A program made the translations under genes and the position numbers. This document shows, one piece after another, positions 1-8,248 of a stretch of DNA of 64,000 bases. Below the pieces are notes generated by a model. That model saw nothing but the letters and a program-made list of their open reading frames with translations. It did no database searches and had not been told where the DNA came from. Source of the stretch: Halorussus caseinilyticus (GTDB taxonomy: Archaea > Halobacteriota > Halobacteria > Halobacteriales > Haladaptataceae); assembly GCF_029338395.1 (NCBI RefSeq), contig NZ_CP119809.1, positions 1,736,001 through 1,800,000 on the forward strand. Direction: 5' to 3'. Every line of letters begins with the position of its first letter. Within the stretch, counting starts at the first letter, position 1.

Positions 1-1
1 C

Positions 2-862
2 GCTCAGACCGCCGAGATGATAGCCGGACTCGAAGCGCGCATCGACTCGGAGGACCCCGACGCGGTGCTGGTCTACGGCGACACCAACTCGACGCTGGCG
101 GCGGCGGTGGCCGCCTCGAAGATGGACACCCGCCTCGCCCACGTCGAGGCCGGACTCCGGAGTTACAACCGCCAGATGCCAGAGGAGGTCAACCGAGTGT
201 TGACCGACCACGCCGCGGACCTGCTGTTTGCACCCTCCCGGCGCGCGGTCGAAAATCTCCGCGAGGAGTCGGTCCCCGGCGCGGTCCACGACACCGGCGA
301 CGTGATGCACGACGCGGTGCTGTGGGCGCGCGAACGGGCCGAGGAACACTCCGAGATACTCGACGAGTTCGGCGTCGAACCCGACGAGTACGTGCTAGCG
401 ACGGTCCACCGCGCGGCCAACACCGACGACCCCGAGAGCCTCGCGGCCATCCTCGACGCGCTGGCGGGCGACTCGCGGGAAGTCGTCCTGCCCGCACACC
501 CCCGGACGATAAACCGTATGCGGGAATACGGAATGTACGAGGACGCCCGCGAGCGACTGACGCTGACCGACCCCGCGGGCTACCTCGACTTCGTGCGCTT
601 GCAGGACTGCGCCGACGTGGTGGCGACCGACTCGGGCGGCGTCCAGAAGGAGGCGTTCTTCCTCGACACCCCCTGCGTGACGATGCGCGAGGAGACCGAG
701 TGGCGCGAGACGGTCGAAGCGGGGTGGAACACGCTCGTCGGCGCGAACGAGAAAGCAATCCGGCGCGCGCTGGCAAACGCCGAACCGCCCGCCGACAAGC
801 CCCGGCCCTACGGCGACGGAGATGCCGCGGCGACGATTACCAACTTGCTAGACGATGCCTGA
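2..862 (+). CDS. wecB: UDP-N-acetylglucosamine 2-epimerase (non-hydrolysing), 5' part outside window
   Basis: Interconverts UDP-GlcNAc and UDP-ManNAc in the cytoplasm to supply a sugar for surface polymers. The reading frame is open from base 2, so the N-terminus lies outside the window; about 286 residues of a roughly 360-residue family are present. Visible family motifs are GDTNSTLAAA, HVEAGLRS followed by MPEEVNR, and near the C-terminus TDSGGVQKEAFFL and TMREETEW, which form the UDP-binding part of the second Rossmann lobe. The stop codon overlaps the next gene by 8 bases, so the two are probably co-translated. A hydrolysing epimerase is less likely because the C-terminal motifs fit the WecB type well. 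Confidence 0.93.
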   Translation, partial: AQTAEMIAGLEARIDSEDPDAVLVYGDTNSTLAAAVAASKMDTRLAHVEAGLRSYNRQMPEEVNRVLTDHAADLLFAPSRRAVENLREESVPGAVHDTGDVMHDAVLWARERAEEHSEILDEFGVEPDEYVLATVHRAANTDDPESLAAILDALAGDSREVVLPAHPRTINRMREYGMYEDARERLTLTDPAGYLDFVRLQDCADVVATDSGGVQKEAFFLDTPCVTMREETEWRETVEAGWNTLVGANEKAIRRALANAEPPADKPRPYGDGDAAATITNLLDDA

Positions 863-1916
863 GATTTCCGACCCCCGAATCGCCGGGTCACCCTCGGCAG
901 TCGCGGACGCCGAGTTCGCGCTGTTGCTGACCCACGACGTGGACCGGCCCTACAAGACGGTCCAGTCGCTCTACCACGCAATCGAGCGCCGCGACCCCCG
1001 CCAACTGAGGGCGCTGTTGCCCGGCGAGAACCCGTGGTGGCAGTTCGAGACCATCGCAAGTCTCGAAGCGTCGCTGGGCGTCCGGTCGGCGTTCTACTTC
1101 CTGCGCGAGCGACATCTGCTCGAACGCCCGCCGAGCGACTGGTTCGACCCCTTCTACTGGATAGAACACTTCGGTCGCTACGACCCCGAGACCCCCGAGA
1201 TAGCCGACCTGCTCGAACGACTCCACGAAGGCGGATGGGAAGTCGGTCTCCACGGGTCCTACGACGCCTACGACGACCGGAACCGCCTCCGGGTCGAGAA
1301 GGAGACGCTGGAGTCGGCCCTCGGCGACGAGGTGAGAGGCGGCCGACAGCACCACCTCAACCGCGGTCCCCGGACGTGGGAACACCACCGCTCGATTGGT
1401 CTCCGGTACGACGCCAGTCCGGGGTCGAGCGAGACGTTCGGCTTCGACCACGGCCACCTCCCGCTTCGACCCTTCGACGACGAGTTCGTCGTCTTCCCGC
1501 TGACCGTGATGGAGGCGGCGCTGACCGACCCCGGCGAGGACTTCGAGACGGCGTGGGCCGAGTGCGAGGGGTTGCTGGACGAGGCGGCGGCCAACGACGC
1601 GGTGATGTCGGCGCTGTGGCACCCCCGGTTGTTCACCGAGACCGACTTTCCGGGGTATCGGCGACTCTACCGGCGGCTAATCGAACGCGCGCTAGAGATG
1701 GGTGCGTGGGTCGGCTCGCCCGGCGACTACTACGACCTCATGGACCACCCCGGCGGCGAGACGGAGGCGAGCGAGGCGACCGAAACCGAAGGAACCGCCG
1801 ACGAGGCGCGAGCGAACAGAACCGCGGCCGAGAGCGACTACAGGAGTCGCCTACGCTCGCCGCAGGTGGAGGATAACAAAGTGAAAACCGGCGCGAACAC
1901 CGAGTCAACAGGATGA
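855..1916 (+). CDS. Polysaccharide deacetylase-like protein
   Basis: 353 residues. A NodB-like fold is suggested by LLLTHDVD (Asp28, Asp30) near the N-terminus and GLHGSYDAYDD (His133, Asp137) in the middle. The second site reads HGSYD rather than the canonical HxxxH, so metal binding may be altered. The C-terminal 50 residues are acidic, rich in Glu, Thr and Ala, and probably disordered. The start overlaps the end of the epimerase gene by 8 bases and the stop shares ATGA with the next gene, which indicates an operon. By context it probably trims or deacetylates a surface-glycan precursor. There is no signal peptide, so it acts inside the cell or on the inner face. The substrate is unknown. 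Confidence 0.75.
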   Translation: MPEISDPRIAGSPSAVADAEFALLLTHDVDRPYKTVQSLYHAIERRDPRQLRALLPGENPWWQFETIASLEASLGVRSAFYFLRERHLLERPPSDWFDPFYWIEHFGRYDPETPEIADLLERLHEGGWEVGLHGSYDAYDDRNRLRVEKETLESALGDEVRGGRQHHLNRGPRTWEHHRSIGLRYDASPGSSETFGFDHGHLPLRPFDDEFVVFPLTVMEAALTDPGEDFETAWAECEGLLDEAAANDAVMSALWHPRLFTETDFPGYRRLYRRLIERALEMGAWVGSPGDYYDLMDHPGGETEASEATETEGTADEARANRTAAESDYRSRLRSPQVEDNKVKTGANTESTG

Positions 1917-3001
1917 GAGTCGAGCAACTCGAACTGTCGGAGTGGGAGTCTGCACTGCCGAGCGACGGCTTCGAAGTGTTTCACCGGCCGGGGGCGCTGG
2001 AGGTGGTCGCGAACCACGCCGACGCCGAGATGAAACTGTTCGGCGGGTTCAAGGGTCAACAACCCATCGCGCTTCTGCCGGTGTTCGTCCAGCAGAAGTC
2101 GGTCGGGACCGCGGTCACGTCGCCGCCGCCGAGCATGGGTATTCCGCGTCTCGGCCCGATACTGATGCCGACGAGTCCCAAGCGCCGCAAACAGGAGAAG
2201 GTCAACAACGAGTTCACCGAGAAGGTCCTCCAGCAGGTCGGCACTGACTTGGAGTTGGACCAGCGACTCGCCGCGGCCGGGGTCGAGTCGCCGATGGCCG
2301 AGCGAATGCTGGACACCTTAGACGTTGACTCGCGGTTGACCCTCTTCCGGATGGAGTGCAACGCGGCCTACGGCGACCCCCGGCCCTACGCGTGGGGGAA
2401 CCTGCAGGTCGAACCCAACTTCACCTACTTCCTCGACGTGGCCGACCGGAGCGCCGAGGAGGTCCGAAAGTCGTTCTCCAAGAGCCTTCGCCGGGACATC
2501 AGGGACGCCGAGGACCTCGACGTGACCGTCGAGACGGAGGGACTGGAGGGTGCCCGCGACGTGTTCCGGGCGACCAGAGAGCGCTACGCCGAACAGGACG
2601 AACCCTTCCCGCTGACGTGGCCCTACGTCCGGGACCTCTTCGAGGCGCTCGCCGACGACGACCGGGCGCGGGCCTACGTCGCCCGCGATTCCTCGGGCGA
2701 GTACCTCTCGGGCATCACGGCGCTGTACTCCAACGACCACGCCTACTTCTGGCAGGGCGGCGCGAAGGCCATCTACGAGGGCACCGCGGTCAACAGCCTC
2801 ATCCACTGGCGACTCATCGAGGACCTCGTTTCGGACCCGCCGGTCGAGTCGGTCACGAACTACGACCTGATGGGCGCGAACACCGAGCGACTCTGCCGGT
2901 ACAAGGCCAAGTTCGGCGCGGACCTCGTGCCCTACTACGTCGTGGAGTCGTCGGGCGCGGCGATGAACGTCGCCAAGCGAGCGTACAAGTTGGTACAGTG
3001 A
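1913..3001 (+). CDS. FemAB/GNAT-like acyl- or aminoacyl-transferase
   Basis: 362 residues. The fold resembles the Acetyltransf_6 (BioF2-like/FemAB) group. A central segment SFSKSLRRDIRDAED begins the acceptor-binding half, and the C-terminal signature NYDLMGANTERLCRYKAKFGAD matches the family pattern in which a Gly-rich stretch is followed by KxKFG. In glycan clusters such proteins usually N-acylate an aminosugar nucleotide or add an amino acid to a sugar; the acceptor cannot be read from sequence. It overlaps the preceding deacetylase-like gene by four bases (ATGA), so it belongs to the same operon. An ATAACAAAG motif at 1873-1881 lies 31 bases before the ATG. Confidence 0.72.
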   Translation: MRVEQLELSEWESALPSDGFEVFHRPGALEVVANHADAEMKLFGGFKGQQPIALLPVFVQQKSVGTAVTSPPPSMGIPRLGPILMPTSPKRRKQEKVNNEFTEKVLQQVGTDLELDQRLAAAGVESPMAERMLDTLDVDSRLTLFRMECNAAYGDPRPYAWGNLQVEPNFTYFLDVADRSAEEVRKSFSKSLRRDIRDAEDLDVTVETEGLEGARDVFRATRERYAEQDEPFPLTWPYVRDLFEALADDDRARAYVARDSSGEYLSGITALYSNDHAYFWQGGAKAIYEGTAVNSLIHWRLIEDLVSDPPVESVTNYDLMGANTERLCRYKAKFGADLVPYYVVESSGAAMNVAKRAYKLVQ

Positions 3002-3182
3002 GCTTCCCGGCGGGGTGAGTAGTCGCGGAGCCGAACTGTTTCTCCGAGTGGAGCGGCTTACCGAATCGGCCGTCGAGCCGTTTCGTCCCACTGCTCCGTT
3101 TCGCCGGTTCAACGAGCGAATTACAAAGGTCGAACCTCGCTAACGTCGCGGGCAGAGAGGTCCGAGCGGACCACCGAGACCA

Positions 3183-4187
3183 ATGAGAGTGCTGAGCGTG
3201 ACCGCGAACGTGCCGGGGTTCTACCGGCGGGAGAGTGACGCATTGTCGGAGTTAGGTGTCGAGCGGACCACGCTCGAAGTGCCCGGAGACGCCGAGACCG
3301 GCCGGTCGGTCGTGGACTACCTCCGGTTCGTCCCGGAGGTGCTGGCCGAGTCCACGCGCGACTACGACCTCGTTCACGCGAACTACGGACTGACGGCCCC
3401 GGCCGCACTCGCGCAGATTCGGCTTCCGGTCGTCGTCTCGCTGTGGGGGTCGGACCTGCTCGGGGAGTTCGGGTGGCTTTCGCGGGCCTGCGCCCGGCGC
3501 GCCGACGAGGTGGTCGTGATGTCGGAGGGGATGGCGGCCGAACTCGACCGGGAGACCCACGTCGTGCCCCACGGCGTGAACGCAGAGCAGTTCCGGCCCG
3601 CGCCGAAAGCCGAGGCCCGCGCCGCCGTCGGGTGGACCGACGACGCCCGCCACGTCCTGTTTCCCTACGACCCCGGCCGGGCGGTCAAGGACTTCCCGCG
3701 GGCCGGGCGCGTGGTGAAGGCGGCCCGCCAGCGAGTCGGCGACCCCGTGGAACTCCATCCGCTGGGCGACGTGGACCACGGCGAGATGCCGACCTACGTG
3801 AACGCCGCGGACGCGCTCTTGTTGACATCCGAACACGAGGGGCTTCCGAACTCGGTCAAGGAGGCGCTCTGCTGTAACCTCCCGGTGGTCTCGACCGACG
3901 TGGGCGACGTGCGCGAGCGACTGCGCGGGGTCTCGCCGTCTGCGGTCGCCGACGACGACGAGGAACTCGCCGCGGCGCTGGCCGACGTTCTCACCGACCC
4001 GCGCCGGTCGAACGGCCGGGAGTCGGTCGCGGACCTGCGCGTCGAGCGAGTGGCCGCGCGTCTCGCGGGCGTCTACGAGCGTGCGGTCGCGGCCGACCGC
4101 GCGGTCGGCCGCGGTCCCGCGGGCGGCCGCGACCCGGACGTGAGCGCGCTCGACTCGCCGGACGGACGGCCGAAGACGCTCGATTAG
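3183..4187 (+). CDS. Glycosyltransferase family 4 (GT-B fold)
   Basis: 334 residues, soluble. The N-terminal half holds the acceptor-side lobe (HANYGLTAPAAL, VVVSLWGSDLLG). The C-terminal half has the donor-binding EX7E-type motif in TSEHEGLPNSVKEAL, followed by PVVSTDVGDVRERL, typical of GT4 retaining transferases. It probably adds a sugar to a lipid-linked intermediate at the inner face of the membrane. It starts 181 bases after the preceding gene, and an ATTACAAAG motif (3120-3128) lies in that spacer, so it may have its own promoter. The C-terminal 40 residues are Arg/Asp/Gly-rich and look dispensable. The sugar donor is unknown. Confidence 0.88.
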   Translation: MRVLSVTANVPGFYRRESDALSELGVERTTLEVPGDAETGRSVVDYLRFVPEVLAESTRDYDLVHANYGLTAPAALAQIRLPVVVSLWGSDLLGEFGWLSRACARRADEVVVMSEGMAAELDRETHVVPHGVNAEQFRPAPKAEARAAVGWTDDARHVLFPYDPGRAVKDFPRAGRVVKAARQRVGDPVELHPLGDVDHGEMPTYVNAADALLLTSEHEGLPNSVKEALCCNLPVVSTDVGDVRERLRGVSPSAVADDDEELAAALADVLTDPRRSNGRESVADLRVERVAARLAGVYERAVAADRAVGRGPAGGRDPDVSALDSPDGRPKTLD

Positions 4188-4199
4188 GACTGCGCTCCG

Positions 4200-4367
4200 C
4201 TACGCCATCTCGCCGACTTCGACTGCCGCGTCGGATTTGAGCCACGCGGCGGTGTTCTCGGTGTCGTAGACGCCGATTTCGCCCGCGCCGTCGCTGACGG
4301 CGGCGTAGCGGTCGGTCTCGAACTCGTCTTCGTCCCTGTTGTTCTCGTTGTCGTATTTCTCGGTCAT
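4200..4367 (-). CDS. Small haloarchaeal protein (DUF7331-like)
   Basis: 55 residues from the ATG at 4367 (MTEKYDNENNRDEDEFETDR...). A GTG 15 bases further upstream, at 4382, is also in frame but less likely. The acidic protein ends with DTENTAAWLKSDAAVEVGEMA, a pattern seen in small haloarchaeal proteins of unknown function in which an AW(I/L)xS(D/T) segment follows a short beta-rich part; I associate it tentatively with DUF7331. It is the only minus-strand gene in the first 11 kb and converges with the glycosyltransferase, leaving 12 bases. A palindrome (4408-4420) lies 41 bases upstream of its ATG. No function is known. Confidence 0.65.
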   Translation of the reverse strand: MTEKYDNENNRDEDEFETDRYAAVSDGAGEIGVYDTENTAAWLKSDAAVEVGEMA

Positions 4368-4407
4368 TGGGATGTCTCTCACTTGTATCTGGTAAGCGGG
4401 TTTCTAT

Positions 4408-4420
4408 CGGTAACTTACCG
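4408..4420. promoter_or_regulatory. Palindrome upstream of the small minus-strand gene
   Basis: CGGTAACTTACCG is a perfect inverted repeat with 6-base arms around one base. Related GGTAAG half-sites lie on either side (near 4391 and 4452). It sits about 41 bases before the ATG at 4367 and could be an operator for a small dimeric regulator. No regulator is identified. Confidence 0.35.
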
Positions 4421-4742
4421 CCGTACCCTGATAAGGCTTCGCTAACCGTTCGGTAAGTCGGCGAGTGCGAGATTCCGCGCGAGGCGTCGAGGAGTACCGC
4501 GACGCCAATTCGACCGTCTTCGGGGTCGGCGTCCGGCCGCTTTCAGACACCTCCAGATTTTCTTTAGAAACTTCTAGAATTGTTTAAGCAATATAAAAGA
4601 GTCTTTGGCGGGTCGGGCGGCCGCTCACGGCCGCCCGACCCGCCGACGGTTCTGAAGCCCCCGCAAATCGTTCTGAAGCCCGGTCGTCGTTTCGGGGGAC
4701 TCGAAACGGCGTTTTCGTCGCCTACGCCGGGACAGGAGGCCC

Positions 4743-4751
4743 ATAACAAAG
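4743..4751 (+). promoter_or_regulatory. ATAACAAAG motif
   Basis: One of six ATWACAAAG-like sites (consensus allowing one change) found in spacers of the glycan genes. This copy lies 59 bases before the ATG at 4811. It could be part of a promoter or an operator; the assignment is by recurrence only. Confidence 0.35.
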
Positions 4752-4810
4752 CCCCGACGCGGGGAGTCTGGGAAGTAACTCCGCGTCCGGTCGGACGCGA
4801 TTTGATTACC

Positions 4811-6607
4811 ATGGCTACGGACACACGTACCTCCCAGCGATGGGAGAAAGGCGCACTCATCGTCGGTTTCGTCTCGCTCGCCGCGGCGATACTGGTCGCC
4901 CACGGGTCGCCGCCGGAGGCGTACGAACTCTCGATTTACGCCGGGACGCCGGTGGCGTTTTGGGTCGGAGCGAGCGTCGCGCTACTGGTCGGAATCTTCG
5001 TCGGTCTCCGCGACGGCGGCGTCGGGCGCAGACTCGCGCTCGTCCTCTCGGGGTTGGCGATGCTCGCGGTGGCTTCGCTCCCCGTCCTGCGGTCGTACTA
5101 CTTCTTCGGTGCCGGGGACTCGCTGACTCACCTCGCGTGGGCGAAAGACATCTCGGCCGAGAAGATGTCGGTTCTGGGCTTTCTCTACCCCGGCACGCAC
5201 ACCGTCGCGGTCCTGCTGGCCGACGCGACGGGGATGGCGCTCCATCGCTCGATGCTGGTGATGGTGACGGCGTTCACCGCAATCTTCCTGCTTTTCGTCC
5301 CGCTGACGACGTGGACCATCACCCGCGACCGGACCGCGACGGCGCTGGCGGCGCTGTCGGGACTGCTCTTTCTCCCCGTCAACAACATCAGCGTCTACGA
5401 CATGCCCCACCCGACGACGCAGGCCATCCTGTTCCTGCCGCTGGTCCTCTATCTGACCGCGCGATACCTCACGCGGACCGACCGGGACGGCCGGTTCGTC
5501 GGCACGCCGACGGGCGCGTTGCTGGCGCTGACCTCGGTCGCAATCGTGCTGGTCCACCCCCAACAGGCCGCGAACGTCCTCGTCGTCTTCGGGTCGATAC
5601 TCGCGCTCCAACTGCTCGCCCGGTTCGTCGGGAGTTTCGAGACCCGACACCGGACGCTCGCGCTCCAGACGATATTCCTCGCCGGGGTGTTCGCGGTGTG
5701 GGCACCCCGCCACGAGCGAGCGTCGGGGGCCACCTCCGCGCTCGTCAACATGCTGGCCAACGGGTTCCGAGTCGGGTCCGAGACCACCCAGCGCGCCGGG
5801 TCGGTGGCGTCGGTCGGCGGGTCCATCGAAGTGCTGTTCGCAAAGCTCTTCGCCGTGAGTCTGGTGTTCTGCGCGCTCGCGGGTCTGCTGGTCCTCGGCG
5901 GGTTCCTCGGCCGGTTCGACGACCGGAACGTGGCGGCGTTCTCGCGCTATCTCGGGTTCGCGCTGGTCCCGCTCGGCGTCCTGTTCGCCGCGTTCTTCGT
6001 CGTGAGCTACGAGCAACTCCACTTTCGGCAACTGGGCTTCGTGATGGTTCCGGTGACGATACTCGGCGCGGTCGCGCTGGCCCGCGGCGTTGACGCCCTC
6101 TCGACCCGCTTGTCGCCGCGGAGCGCCCGAACCGCGGTCGGAGTCGCCATCGTCGCCATGCTCGCGCTGTCCACCCTCTCGCTCTACCAGTCGCCGTACA
6201 TGTACCAGAGTTCGAGCCACGTCTCCGAGGCCCAGATACAGGGGTACGAGACGGCGGTCGGACACGGCGCGGGACCGCTGGTCGGTGTCCGCGGAAACGG
6301 CGAGCGGTGGACCGACGCGGTTCTGGGCTACGAACGGAGCCGCGAGCGCAGTCTGTCTGCCGGTAGCCTCTACGCCGACGAGACACACCCCGCGGTCGGC
6401 GAGAACTTCACCGGGGGCTACGTCGCCCGCCACTACGGGGGGCAGTACCTCGCGTTCACGGACCGCGCGCGCCAGCAGGACTTACGGGTGTACGACGGCT
6501 TCCGGTTCGACAGGCGGGGGTTCCGGTCGCTCGACTCCGCGCCCGGACTGAACCGCGTGCAGGCCAACGGCGGCTTCCAGATGTACCGAATCAACGGAAC
6601 GAGCTAA
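4811..6607 (+). CDS. Polytopic membrane protein of the glycan locus (possible GT-C transferase or polymerase)
   Basis: 598 residues from MATDTRTSQRWEKG. The longer in-frame extension upstream lacks membrane character and crosses promoter-like DNA, so I start at the ATG. About 13 hydrophobic helices run from residue 13 to about 465, followed by a 130-residue hydrophilic C-terminal domain, probably outside the cell. The loop after the third helix reads FFGAGDSLTHLAWAKD, an acidic loop in the place where GT-C enzymes keep catalytic acids. Position next to a flippase and a GT4 suggests a role in transferring or polymerising lipid-linked sugars. A Wzy-like polymerase is an equal possibility. The stop is one base from the flippase ATG. 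Confidence 0.7.
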   Translation: MATDTRTSQRWEKGALIVGFVSLAAAILVAHGSPPEAYELSIYAGTPVAFWVGASVALLVGIFVGLRDGGVGRRLALVLSGLAMLAVASLPVLRSYYFFGAGDSLTHLAWAKDISAEKMSVLGFLYPGTHTVAVLLADATGMALHRSMLVMVTAFTAIFLLFVPLTTWTITRDRTATALAALSGLLFLPVNNISVYDMPHPTTQAILFLPLVLYLTARYLTRTDRDGRFVGTPTGALLALTSVAIVLVHPQQAANVLVVFGSILALQLLARFVGSFETRHRTLALQTIFLAGVFAVWAPRHERASGATSALVNMLANGFRVGSETTQRAGSVASVGGSIEVLFAKLFAVSLVFCALAGLLVLGGFLGRFDDRNVAAFSRYLGFALVPLGVLFAAFFVVSYEQLHFRQLGFVMVPVTILGAVALARGVDALSTRLSPRSARTAVGVAIVAMLALSTLSLYQSPYMYQSSSHVSEAQIQGYETAVGHGAGPLVGVRGNGERWTDAVLGYERSRERSLSAGSLYADETHPAVGENFTGGYVARHYGGQYLAFTDRARQQDLRVYDGFRFDRRGFRSLDSAPGLNRVQANGGFQMYRINGTS

Positions 6608-6608
6608 C

Positions 6609-8074
6609 ATGGACCTGAAACGCGTCTCGCGCGGACTGAAGGCGACGTTCGGCGCGCGCCTGCTCCACATGGTCGCCAGCGGCCTGCTGATGGTCGTCCT
6701 CGTGCGCTACCTGCTGTCGAGCAAGCAGTACGGTCTGCTCGGGTCGGCGCTGGCGGTTCTCGGAGTCGCCCAACTGCTCGGGGACCTCGGCATCGGGAAA
6801 GCGGCCGCGCGCTACGTCACGGAGTACCGCGAGACCCAACCCGACCAAGTTCCCCACGTCCTCCGGGCCGCGTTCGCCTACCGAATCGCGGCGGTCGCGG
6901 TGGTAGCTGGCGGATTCCTGCTGTTCGGCGGTCTCGTCGCCGACCTCATCGGTCAACCCGAAATCGGGCCACTGCTCGTCCTCGGCGCTGGCTACGTCGC
7001 GGTCCACTCGCTTTTCACGTTCTCCCAAGTCCTGTTTCAGGGGTTCAACCGGGTGACCTACAGCAGTGCCATCCGCGCGGTCGGCACCGTCTCGCGCCTC
7101 GGACTCGCGGTCCTCTTCGTCGCGGTCTTCGGCGGCGCGATGGGTGCGCTGACCGGCTACATCGTCGGCTACGGCGTCGGTGCCGTCCTCGGTCTCAGTC
7201 TGCTGTACGTCGTGGGCTACCGGGACGCCGAACGCGCCGAGACCCCCGAGGACGGACTGGCGCGCAAGGTCCTGCGGTACAGCGTCCCGCTGACCGTGAC
7301 CCGCGGCGCGAACGTCATCGACAAGCGCGTGGACACCATCCTCGTGGGCTACTTCATCGGCCCGGTCGCGGTCGGCTACTACTACCTCGCCAAGCAAATC
7401 GTCGGGTTCGTCCAGACACCCGCGGCGTCGCTCGGGTTCACCCTCTCGCCGACCTACGGCGAACACAAGGCCGACGGCGACTCCGAGCGCGCGGCCCGAA
7501 TCTACGAGACGACGTTGAAGTACACCCTCCTGCTCTACGTGCCCGCGGCGGCCGGAATCGTCCTCGTCGCCGAACCCACGATTACCCTGATTTTCGGCTC
7601 CGACATGGGTCCGGCCGCGCCCGTCTTGCAGGTGTTCTCGGGCTACGTCGTCCTGCAAGCCGTCGCCTTCGTGACCAGCGACGCCCTCGACTACCTCGGC
7701 CGGGCGCGTTCTCGGGCCTACGCCAAGGGAGCGACTTCGATAGGCAACTTCCTGCTCAACCTCGTCATGATTCCCCAGTTCGGCGTCGTCGGTGCCGCCG
7801 CCGCCACCGTCGTCACCTTCGGGGGCTACACCGCGGTCAACGTCGCGGTCATCCACTCGGAACTCTCGCTGTCGGTCCGGCGACTCGCACGCCACCTCGC
7901 GGCGGTGGCCGGTGTCACGGTCGCCATGTCGGTCGCGGTCTACTTCGTGATGACCGCGACCTCCGGCGCGCTCGCGGTCGCCGCCGCAATCCCGCTCGGG
8001 ATTGCGGTGTGGGCCGGACTCTCGGTCGCCGGGGTCTGCTCGACCCCAACCGGGTCGTCTCGGTTCTCTCCTGA
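6609..8074 (+). pseudogene. Oligosaccharide flippase (Wzx/MATE-like), probable 3' frameshift
   Basis: About 12-14 membrane helices, starting MDLKRVSRGLKATFGARLLHMV; the fold of polysaccharide-biosynthesis flippases that move lipid-linked oligosaccharides across the membrane. The annotated-length frame runs on to 8258 as 549 residues, but after residue 475 it becomes a Pro/Arg/Gly/Thr-rich tail that crosses the next promoter and overlaps the next gene. Just at this point (GGGG, 8031-8034) the neighbouring frame reads GLLDPNRVVSVLS then stop (8072-8074), a natural flippase ending of about 488 residues. One missing G in the homopolymer explains both. This may be a sequencing error or a real mutation; because only the last 13 residues are affected, the protein may still work. 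Confidence 0.8.
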
Positions 8075-8184
8075 CGGCGCAAGGTCGCCGGGCGGTCGGA
8101 CACCGACCGCCCGACAGCAGGTTTCGCGGCCGAACGAACCGCCTACGCGCGCACAGACGACTCGTAATCTTCGGCAGACGGGGT

Positions 8185-8193
8185 ATAACAAAG
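8185..8193 (+). promoter_or_regulatory. ATAACAAAG motif before the phosphatase-superfamily gene
   Basis: TATAACAAAGG context, 55 bases before the ATG at 8249. This copy lies inside the read-through frame of the flippase, supporting the view that the flippase really ends near 8074 and that a promoter region follows. Confidence 0.35.
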
Positions 8194-8248
8194 GTCGCTG
8201 GCGGCCTGCGAACGTTCAAGCGGCGGGGAATCTCCCGCCCGACAAACT

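Larger units (their letters stand above)
4383..4810. other. Gene-free spacer with promoter-like elements
   Basis: 428 bases with no convincing coding frame. An open frame runs leftward into this spacer from the gene starting at 4811, but its composition is unlike the protein that follows. The spacer contains a palindrome at 4408-4420, an AT-rich stretch with the 14-base near-palindrome ATTGTTTAAGCAAT (4579-4592) followed by ATATAAAAG (4591-4599), a GC-rich inverted repeat near 4613-4643 (GGGCGGCCG around a short loop) and ATAACAAAG at 4743-4751. Confidence 0.6.

Noticed and set aside
4982-6433. Long open frame of 483 codons on the minus strand, opposite the membrane protein
   Set aside because: It is the complement of a well-supported membrane protein, has no family motif and shows a composition (Arg, Glu, Gln, Asp) typical of antisense frames in GC-rich genes.
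6591-8219. Long minus-strand open frame of 542 codons opposite the flippase
   Set aside because: Same reason: complement of hydrophobic codons gives a charged frame; no start context and no motif.
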